The notes under the pieces were generated by a model that was given only the letters and a program-made list of their open reading frames with translations, did not search any database and was not told the DNA's origin. A stretch of DNA of 10,403 nucleotides, taken from contig JAJYTJ010000129.1 of assembly GCA_021793115.1 (NCBI GenBank), positions 1-10,403 of the forward strand, read 5' to 3'. The DNA comes from Actinomycetes bacterium. GTDB taxonomy: Bacteria; Actinomycetota; Actinomycetes; Actinomycetales; Cellulomonadaceae. The position numbers were made by a program, and so were the translations under genes. Shown here piece after piece: positions 4,847-10,403 of this stretch. Position 1 is the first letter of the stretch, and the number at the start of each line of letters is the position of its first letter.

Positions 4847-6187
4847 GTGAGCGTCGGTCTTCGCTACGCCGTCCGGTCGGACATCGGCCTGGTGCGCGCC
4901 AACAACCAGGACTCGGCCTACGTCGGCCCGCACCTGCTCATGGTCGCGGACGGGATGGGCGGGCACGCCGGCGGCGACGTCGCCTCCTCGCTCGCTATCG
5001 CGGCCTTCGCCCCGCTGGACGACGAGGCGCACGGGCCCGACGACGCGTTGGCCGAGCTGGAGCGCGCCACCTCGGCCGCGCGCGACGAGATCATCCGCCG
5101 CACCGAGGCCGAGCCCGACCTCGCCGGCATGGGCACCACGGTCACGGCGATCCTGCGGGCCGGCAACAAGCTGGCGATGGCCCACCTCGGCGACTCGCGA
5201 GGCTACCTGCTGAGGGACGGCGAGCTCACGCAGGTCACCGTGGACCACACGTTCGTGCAGCACCTCGTCGACACCGGCCGCATCAAGCCGGAGGAGGCCG
5301 AGCACCACCCGCAGCGTTCCGTCGTCATGCGCGTGCTGGGTGACTTCGACGTCGACGTCACGCCGGACCTGTCCGTCCGCGAGGCCCGTCCCGGGGACCG
5401 CTGGCTGCTGTGCTCCGACGGGCTGTCCGGCTTCGTCTCGCACGACACCATCGCCGAGACGCTGCGCGAGGTTCCCGACGTCGACGCGTGCGCCGAACGC
5501 CTGGTGCAGCTCGCGCTCCGCGGCGGCGGTGGCGACAACGTCACGGTGATCGTCGCCGACGTGGTCGATCTCGACGACCTGCCCGACGGCGCCGCGCCCT
5601 CCACGGCGGTGAGCGTCGTCGGCGCCGCGGCGATCTCGCGGAACAAGCCGTCCACCGCGCAGGACGGGCCGGCGGCGCGGGCCGCGAACCTGCTGCGGAA
5701 GGCCGCGGCCGAGGGCGGCGCCGACCAAGCGTCCGACGAGGAGCCGGAGGCCGTCACGGGCGCCCGGCCGCGCACCCTGCTCATGGTGTGGGGCGGCGCG
5801 CTCGTCCTCGTCCTGCTGCTGCTGGCCGGCGGCTACGCCTGGACCCAGAGCCAGTACTACGTCGGCGCGTCGAACGGCAAGGTCGCGGTGTTCCGCGGGC
5901 TGCCGTCCGCGATCGGCCCGCTGGAGCTGTCGCGCGTGGTGCAGACGAGCGACGTCTCGCTCACCGCGCTGCCGAGCTACCTGCAGGACCGGGTGGAGGA
6001 CGCCATCCACGCCGACTCCCTGGACGCGGCGCGCACCCAGGTGGCCAAGCTGGCGGGCGAGGCGGTCGCCGCGCCCGCGCCCGTGCCGACATTCTCCGCG
6101 GGACCGCTGCCCACGTTCACGCTCAGCCCGGAGCCCACGTTGTCCGCGGTGCCGTCGCCTGCCACGTCCGCCGGGAGCGGCGGCTGA
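4847..6187 (+). CDS. pstP: PstP: membrane PP2C-type Ser/Thr protein phosphatase
   Basis: Metal-dependent phosphatase that removes phosphates from PknA, PknB and their targets. The 446 residues contain a PP2C catalytic domain (about 5-240) with RANNQDS (17-23), VADGMGGHAGG (33-43, metal ligand D35), HLGDSR (113-118), CSDGLSG (189-195, D191) and GGDNVT (228-233, D230). A juxtamembrane linker (about 241-308), a membrane helix (about 310-330) and an extracytoplasmic tail (331-446) ending in Pro/Ser/Thr-rich sequence follow. Length and layout resemble mycobacterial PstP. Start: GTG at 4847, with AGAGG (in GCAGAGG) ending 7 bases upstream; fhaB stops three bases earlier. The stop shares a base with the rodA start (TGATG), so expression is coupled. 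Confidence 0.96.
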   Translation: MSVGLRYAVRSDIGLVRANNQDSAYVGPHLLMVADGMGGHAGGDVASSLAIAAFAPLDDEAHGPDDALAELERATSAARDEIIRRTEAEPDLAGMGTTVTAILRAGNKLAMAHLGDSRGYLLRDGELTQVTVDHTFVQHLVDTGRIKPEEAEHHPQRSVVMRVLGDFDVDVTPDLSVREARPGDRWLLCSDGLSGFVSHDTIAETLREVPDVDACAERLVQLALRGGGGDNVTVIVADVVDLDDLPDGAAPSTAVSVVGAAAISRNKPSTAQDGPAARAANLLRKAAAEGGADQASDEEPEAVTGARPRTLLMVWGGALVLVLLLLAGGYAWTQSQYYVGASNGKVAVFRGLPSAIGPLELSRVVQTSDVSLTALPSYLQDRVEDAIHADSLDAARTQVAKLAGEAVAAPAPVPTFSAGPLPTFTLSPEPTLSAVPSPATSAGSGG

Positions 6188-7599
6188 TGGCGACCGTCCA
6201 GCCCGTGCGGGTGCGGTCGGGGCGCGGCGTCGAGCTCGGCCTGCTGCTGCTCGCGCTGGCCGTGGGATGGGCCGCGTACGCGCTCGTCGGGCTGGGCACC
6301 GCGAACCGGGTGCCCGCCAACGCGCTCTGGTACGGCCTCGGCATGGCGGCGATGGGGCTGGGGATGCACGCGGTGCTGCGGTGGCGCGCGCCGTTCGCCG
6401 ACCCGGTGATCCTGCCGGTGGCCGTCGCGCTGAACGGCATCGGGCTGGCGATGATCTACCGGATCGACATCCCGGAGCACACCGACTTCGCGGGCAAGCA
6501 GCTGGTGTGGACGGCGCTGTCCCTGGTGCTGGCCGCTGCGGTGCTCATCGTGCTGCGCGACCACCGGACGCTGCGCCGCTACACATACACCGCGATGGTG
6601 GTGGCGCTCGCGCTGCTCGTCTCGCCGCTGCTGCCCGGGATCGGCCGTGACGTCAACGGTGCGCGGATCTGGATCCGGGTCGCCGGCGTCGGCCTGCAGC
6701 CGGCCGAGCTGGCGAAGCTTGCGCTGGCAGTGTTCTTCGCCGGCTACCTCGTGACGAACCGCGACACCTTGACGCTGGCGGGCCCACGCATCCTCGGCCT
6801 CCAGCTGCCGCGGCTGCGTGACCTGGGGCCGATCGCCGTGGTGTGGGGCACCAGCCTGGCCGTCCTGGTGCTGCAGAGCGACCTCGGCACGTCCCTGCTG
6901 CTGTTCGGCATGTTCGTGGCGATGCTCTACCTGGCGACGGAGCGCGTCAGCTGGGTGCTCATCGGGCTCGTGCTGTTCCTCATCGGCGGCTGGGCGGCCG
7001 CGGTGGCGTTCCCCCACGTCGGAGCACGGTTCGAGATCTGGCTGCACGCGCTGGACCCTGCGGTCTACAACCGGCCCGGGGGCTCGTGGCAGCTGGTGCA
7101 GGGGCTGTTCGGGCTGGCGAACGGCGGTCTGTTCGGCACCGGCTGGGGGCAGGGACGCCCCGACATCGTGACGTTCGCGCAGTCGGACTTCATCGTGACC
7201 TCGCTCGGCGAGGAGCTCGGACTGACCGGCCTGGTCGCGATCCTCGTGCTGTACGCCGTGCTCACCGAGCGCGGGCTGCGCACCGCGATCGGCGTGCGGG
7301 ACGGCTTCGGCAAGCTCCTCGCCGGCGGTCTCGCGTTCGCGGTGGCGCTGCAGGTGTTCGTCGTCGTCGGAGGCGTGACGCGGATCATCCCGCTGACGGG
7401 CCTCACCACGCCGCTGCTCGCCTACGGCGGCTCGTCGCTGCTGGCGAACTGGGTGATCGTCGCACTGCTGCTGCGGGTGTCCGACGACGCCCGGCGCCCG
7501 GCGCCCGCGGTGGCGCCACCGAGCGGACCGACGCCGGTCGTCACGCTCCCCGAGGGCGACGACCAGCCGACCGAACGCCTCACGGGAGGCCGGCCGTGA
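6187..7599 (+). CDS. rodA: RodA/FtsW-family SEDS peptidoglycan glycosyltransferase
   Basis: Multi-spanning membrane enzyme that polymerises lipid II into glycan strands, partnered with the class B PBP encoded next. The 470 residues have about ten hydrophobic helices. SEDS signatures are GARIWI (158-163), QPAELAKLAL (171-180), QSDLGTS (230-236), the extracellular-loop Asp in ALDPAVYNR (D290, aligned with the essential SEDS aspartate by motif), GLFGTGWG (314-321), QSDFIVTSLGEELGL (332-346) and LTTPLLAYGGSS (406-417). The C-terminal 40 residues are a Pro-rich cytoplasmic tail. The ATG overlaps the pstP stop by one base, and the TGA overlaps the pbpA GTG. By cluster position it corresponds to mycobacterial rodA rather than the division ftsW. 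Confidence 0.95.
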   Translation: MATVQPVRVRSGRGVELGLLLLALAVGWAAYALVGLGTANRVPANALWYGLGMAAMGLGMHAVLRWRAPFADPVILPVAVALNGIGLAMIYRIDIPEHTDFAGKQLVWTALSLVLAAAVLIVLRDHRTLRRYTYTAMVVALALLVSPLLPGIGRDVNGARIWIRVAGVGLQPAELAKLALAVFFAGYLVTNRDTLTLAGPRILGLQLPRLRDLGPIAVVWGTSLAVLVLQSDLGTSLLLFGMFVAMLYLATERVSWVLIGLVLFLIGGWAAAVAFPHVGARFEIWLHALDPAVYNRPGGSWQLVQGLFGLANGGLFGTGWGQGRPDIVTFAQSDFIVTSLGEELGLTGLVAILVLYAVLTERGLRTAIGVRDGFGKLLAGGLAFAVALQVFVVVGGVTRIIPLTGLTTPLLAYGGSSLLANWVIVALLLRVSDDARRPAPAVAPPSGPTPVVTLPEGDDQPTERLTGGRP

Positions 7600-9047
7600 A
7601 CACCCCGCTGCGCCGCCTGGCGACCATGGTGCTGGTGATGTTCCTCGTCCTGGTGGGCGGCGTGACGTCGGTGCAGGTGTTCCAGGCGCAGCGCCTCAAC
7701 AACGACCCGCGCAACGCCCGCACCATCTACCGGGAGTTCGGCTCGGCCCGCGGGCCCATCGTCGCCGGCGGCACCGCGATCGCCAAGAGCGTGCCGGTCG
7801 ACGACCCCTTCCACTACCAGCGTCAGTACGTCGCCGGCCCGGAGTACTCGGCCGTCACGGGCTTCTACTCCGTGGTCAACGGGAGCACCCAGCTGGAGAA
7901 CGCCGAGAACGGCGACCTCACCGGGCGCAGCGACCAGCTGTTCTTCAGCCGGGTGCGGGACCTGCTCACCGGCCGCTCGGCCGAGGGCGCGGCCGTGGAG
8001 ACGACGATCATCCCGGCGGCGCAGGACGCGGCGTGGAAGGCCCTCGGCAACCAGCAGGGCGCGGTGGTGGCGATCGAGCCGTCGACCGGCAAGATCCTCG
8101 CGCTGGTCTCCACCCCCGGGTTCGACCCCAACGCGCTGGCCAGCCACAGCACCGCCGCCGCCGGCAAGGCGTACAACGACCTCGCCAAGGCGCCGGGCAA
8201 CCCACTGCGGTCCAACGCGACGCAGGAGCGCTTCGCGCCCGGCTCCACGTTCAAGCTCGTCACGGCCGCCGCGGCGCTGGCCTCCGGGAAGTACACGCCG
8301 GACACGCAGCTGGCGTCCCCCCGGGTGCTGTCGCTGCCGGGGTCCACGGCGACGATCGGCAACTTCGGCGGCGAGAGCTGCGGCGGGGCCACGGTGAGCA
8401 TGACCGTGGCGCTGGAGATCTCGTGCGACACCGCGTTCGCGCAGCTCGGTATGGACCTCGGCGACCAGGCGATCGCCGACCAGGCGAAGGCCTTCGGCTT
8501 CGGCGACTCGTCGCTGACCATCCCCATGAGCGTCGTGCCCTCGGTGTTCCCCACCGGGCTGGACCAGTCGGAGACGGCGCAGTCCGCGATCGGGCAGCTC
8601 AACGTCCAGGCGTCGCCGCTGCAGATGGCCATGGTCGCGGCCGGCATCGCCAACGGCGGGGTCGTCATGCGGCCCTACCTCGTGCAGACCGTGCGGGCGG
8701 CCGACCTGTCGGTGGTCTCGGACACCAAGCCGCAGCAGTACTCCACGGCGATGACGCCGGCCAACGCCGCCGCGCTGCGGGACATGATGATCACGGTCGT
8801 GCAGCACGGTACCGGCACCGCGGCGCAGATCCCCGGCGTCACGGTCGCCGGCAAGACGGGCACGGCCCAGACGGCACCGGGCCAGGCGCCGCACGCCTGG
8901 TTCGCGGCTTTCGCCCCCGCGCAGGCGCCGCGCGTGGCCGTGGCGGTGCTCGTCGAGCACGGCGGCTCGATGGGCGGCGACGCGACCGGTGGCGCGGTGG
9001 CGGCCCCCATCGCCAAGGCGGTCATCCAGGCGGTGCTGGGCCAGTGA
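7596..9047 (+). CDS. pbpA: PbpA: class B penicillin-binding protein (transpeptidase)
   Basis: Membrane-anchored DD-transpeptidase that cross-links the strands made by RodA. The 483 residues comprise a short cytoplasmic start, a membrane helix (about 8-27), a dimerisation/pedestal region (about 30-150) and the transpeptidase domain (about 155-480). Catalytic motifs are STFK (217-220, nucleophile S217), SCD (276-278) in the place of the second motif, and KTGTAQ (420-425). Most PBPs have SxN at the second motif, so the aspartate is unusual. M. tuberculosis PbpA is similar in length (about 491) and is a PknB substrate involved in division. The GTG start overlaps the rodA stop (GTGA), and the stop overlaps the pknA GTG the same way. 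No separate promoter is visible. Confidence 0.96.
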   Translation: MNTPLRRLATMVLVMFLVLVGGVTSVQVFQAQRLNNDPRNARTIYREFGSARGPIVAGGTAIAKSVPVDDPFHYQRQYVAGPEYSAVTGFYSVVNGSTQLENAENGDLTGRSDQLFFSRVRDLLTGRSAEGAAVETTIIPAAQDAAWKALGNQQGAVVAIEPSTGKILALVSTPGFDPNALASHSTAAAGKAYNDLAKAPGNPLRSNATQERFAPGSTFKLVTAAAALASGKYTPDTQLASPRVLSLPGSTATIGNFGGESCGGATVSMTVALEISCDTAFAQLGMDLGDQAIADQAKAFGFGDSSLTIPMSVVPSVFPTGLDQSETAQSAIGQLNVQASPLQMAMVAAGIANGGVVMRPYLVQTVRAADLSVVSDTKPQQYSTAMTPANAAALRDMMITVVQHGTGTAAQIPGVTVAGKTGTAQTAPGQAPHAWFAAFAPAQAPRVAVAVLVEHGGSMGGDATGGAVAAPIAKAVIQAVLGQ

Positions 9048-10357
9048 TCACGGGACCGGGCGCAGCGCTGGGCAACCGCTACCGGCTGGAGCGGCGGATC
9101 GCCGTGGGCGGCATGGGCGAGGTGTGGCAGGCGTACGACGAGTCGCTGACGCGTCCCGTCGCCGTCAAGGTGCTGCGGGACGAGTACGCGGGCGACTCCG
9201 GCTTCCTCAACCGGTTCCGCACCGAGGCGCGCAACTCGGCGGCGCTGTCCCACCCCAACATCGCCACGTTGCTGGACTACGGCGAGCAGGGCGGATCGGC
9301 CTACCTCGTCATGGAGCTCGTCGTCGGCGAACCCCTGTCCGACGTGCTGGAACGCACGCCGGTGCTGTCCGCGTCGCACCTCATCCCGGTCCTCGCGCAG
9401 ACCGCACGCGGCCTCGCCTGCGCGCACGAGGCGGGCGTGGTGCACCGCGACGTCAAGCCGGGCAACATCCTCATCGCGCGCGGCGGGCGGGTGAAGATCA
9501 CCGACTTCGGGGTGTCCCGGGCCGCCGGGCAGCCGACGATGACCGCCAGCGGCATGGTCATGGGCACGGCGCAGTACCTCTCGCCCGAGCAGGCGGTGGG
9601 GAAGCCGGCCACGCCCCTGTCCGACCTCTACTCGCTCGGCGTCGTCGCCTACGAGGCGCTCGTCGGGCACCGCCCCTTCACCGGCCCCACCGCGGTGGAC
9701 ATCGCGGTGGCCCACGTCAACGACCCGGTGCCGCCGCTGCCGGCGGCCGTCGACCGCCCGCTCGGCGCCCTGGTGATGCGCCTGCTCGACAAGGACCCCC
9801 GGCGCCGTCCGCAGTCGGCCGACGAGCTGGCCGAGCTCTTCGACCGCCTCGTCGCCCGCACCCCTCCGGAGGGTGTGCCCGTCGTCGTGAGCGCCCCGAC
9901 GCCCGTCGCGGCGATCGCGGCCGCCCCGGCCCCGGTGGCCCCGGTGGCCCCGGTGGCCCCGGCCCCCGCGCTGCCGGCGCCGGCGACCGTCGCCCCGGCT
10001 GCGCCTCCTGCCACGCCCGCGGCCGTGCGACCCGCCGGCGGCTCGGGCCCGCACCGTCGCGCCGTGCCGCCGTCGTTCCCGCCCGCACACCCGGTGCGGC
10101 CACCGATTCCGCAGCGCCCGGTCGCCCGCCACGGCGTGGCGCCGACGCCGCCCACGCCGCAGAGCGTCGCGCGACAGCTGGGGCGGTGGCGCTGGCCCGT
10201 CGTCCTGCTCGCGCTGCTGCTGCTGGTGCTGCTGGGCGCGCTGGCGGCCAACAAGCTGACCGGCGCCTGGCCCGCGGCGGCCCCGACGCATCTTGCCGCA
10301 GGTCAGGAGCTCCGAGTCCGGATCGTGACCGACGATCAGGACCGGTGGATGGAATGA
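9044..10357 (+). CDS. pknA: PknA: membrane Ser/Thr protein kinase
   Basis: Hanks-type kinase controlling cell shape, division and wall synthesis. The 437 residues have a kinase domain (about 13-272) with the glycine-rich loop VGGMGEVWQAYD (21-32), VAVKVL (39-44, K42), E61 in helix C, HRDVKPGN (134-141, catalytic D136), DFG (154-156), the activation segment with T165, T167 and S169, MGTAQYLSPEQ (173-183) and D194. A Pro/Ala-rich juxtamembrane linker (about 285-378) precedes a membrane helix (385-403). About 34 residues are extracytoplasmic, with no PASTA repeats, as expected for PknA and unlike PknB. GTG 9044 overlaps the pbpA stop, and NRYRLERRI near the N-terminus confirms the start. The TGA overlaps the next gene's ATG (ATGA). 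Confidence 0.95.
   Translation: MITGPGAALGNRYRLERRIAVGGMGEVWQAYDESLTRPVAVKVLRDEYAGDSGFLNRFRTEARNSAALSHPNIATLLDYGEQGGSAYLVMELVVGEPLSDVLERTPVLSASHLIPVLAQTARGLACAHEAGVVHRDVKPGNILIARGGRVKITDFGVSRAAGQPTMTASGMVMGTAQYLSPEQAVGKPATPLSDLYSLGVVAYEALVGHRPFTGPTAVDIAVAHVNDPVPPLPAAVDRPLGALVMRLLDKDPRRRPQSADELAELFDRLVARTPPEGVPVVVSAPTPVAAIAAAPAPVAPVAPVAPAPALPAPATVAPAAPPATPAAVRPAGGSGPHRRAVPPSFPPAHPVRPPIPQRPVARHGVAPTPPTPQSVARQLGRWRWPVVLLALLLLVLLGALAANKLTGAWPAAAPTHLAAGQELRVRIVTDDQDRWME
9930..9960 (+). repeat. Short 9-bp tandem repeat in the pknA linker
   Basis: Three exact copies of CCCCGGTGG plus a partial fourth encode repeated Pro-Val-Ala in the flexible linker between kinase and membrane helix. The repeat is in frame (multiples of nine bases), so changes in copy number would lengthen or shorten the linker without a frameshift. 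Confidence 0.8.
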
Positions 10358-10403
10358 TCGGGCAGGATGACGGGCGGCTGACGCCTGGCGACGAACGAGA
10401 GGC
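10354..10403 (+). CDS. Start of the next gene in the operon, partial (expected pknB position)
   Basis: ATG at 10354 overlaps the pknA stop (ATGA) and opens a frame reading MIGQDDGRLTPGDERE to the window's right edge. In the conserved cluster the next gene is pknB, but the 16 visible residues show no kinase motif and do not include the usual short start before a RY.L segment. A PknB with an N-terminal extension, another gene, or a later start beyond the window are all possible. A second ATG at 10368 hits a stop after four codons. Confidence 0.4.
   Translation, partial: MIGQDDGRLTPGDERE

Noticed and set aside
4457..6010. 517-codon open frame on the minus strand
   Set aside because: It lies opposite fhaB and pstP, whose family motifs are unambiguous. 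Its Arg/Gly/Gln-rich sequence is typical of an antisense shadow in high-GC DNA.
5410..7599. Long plus-strand frames extending upstream of rodA, pbpA and pknA
   Set aside because: The extensions are out-of-frame readings of the preceding gene. The true starts overlap the preceding stops (TGATG, GTGA, GTGA).
7422..10291. Long minus-strand open frames (7422-8960 and 8675-10291)
   Set aside because: They are shadows of rodA, pbpA and pknA, with low-complexity Arg/Gly/His sequence, no motif and no start context.
1..10403. CRISPR array or rRNA gene
   Set aside because: No regularly spaced repeats of 24-40 bases and no conserved rRNA sequence were seen.

Overview
The window is high-GC actinobacterial DNA with two very different halves. 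Positions 3611-10403 carry the conserved actinobacterial cell-wall and signalling cluster in its usual order: fhaA, fhaB, pstP, rodA, pbpA, pknA, and the first codons of the next gene. Gene order, GTG starts, strong GC bias at third codon positions and a divergent tRNA-Leu just upstream all match the mycobacterial/pseudonocardial arrangement. I cannot name the genus from the sequence alone.

Positions 1-3290 are an accessory, decayed region on the 3' side of the tRNA-Leu gene. From left to right it holds: the end of an IS21-family element with the first codons of istA (minus strand, leaving the window); a short C-terminal scrap of an IS1380-type transposase; a decayed partial copy of an immunity-like membrane gene with its downstream segment and hairpin; a second, fuller copy of the same unit; a 5'-truncated Rhs/YD-repeat gene with a variable C-terminal domain; and, butted against the broken Rhs end in the opposite orientation, the C-terminal part of another transposase-like protein. 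The Rhs tail and the full membrane gene look like a polymorphic-toxin/immunity pair. The membrane gene has a Shine-Dalgarno sequence inside the last Rhs codons and overlaps the Rhs stop by 10 bases. The duplicated immunity C-terminus further downstream fits the usual pattern of orphan immunity cassettes behind an Rhs gene.

Positions 3292-3449 are the boundary: a hairpin terminator, then the tRNA-Leu(CAG) gene reading leftwards. About 160 bases of divergent promoter region separate it from fhaA.

In the core half, the genes are packed with overlaps or gaps of 9 bases or less, so they are probably one operon. PknA (and normally PknB) phosphorylate cell-wall and division targets. PstP removes these phosphates. 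FhaA and FhaB read phosphothreonine through FHA domains. RodA polymerises lipid II glycan strands, and PbpA cross-links them. The most notable point in this half is a class B PBP second motif that reads SCD instead of the usual SxN.
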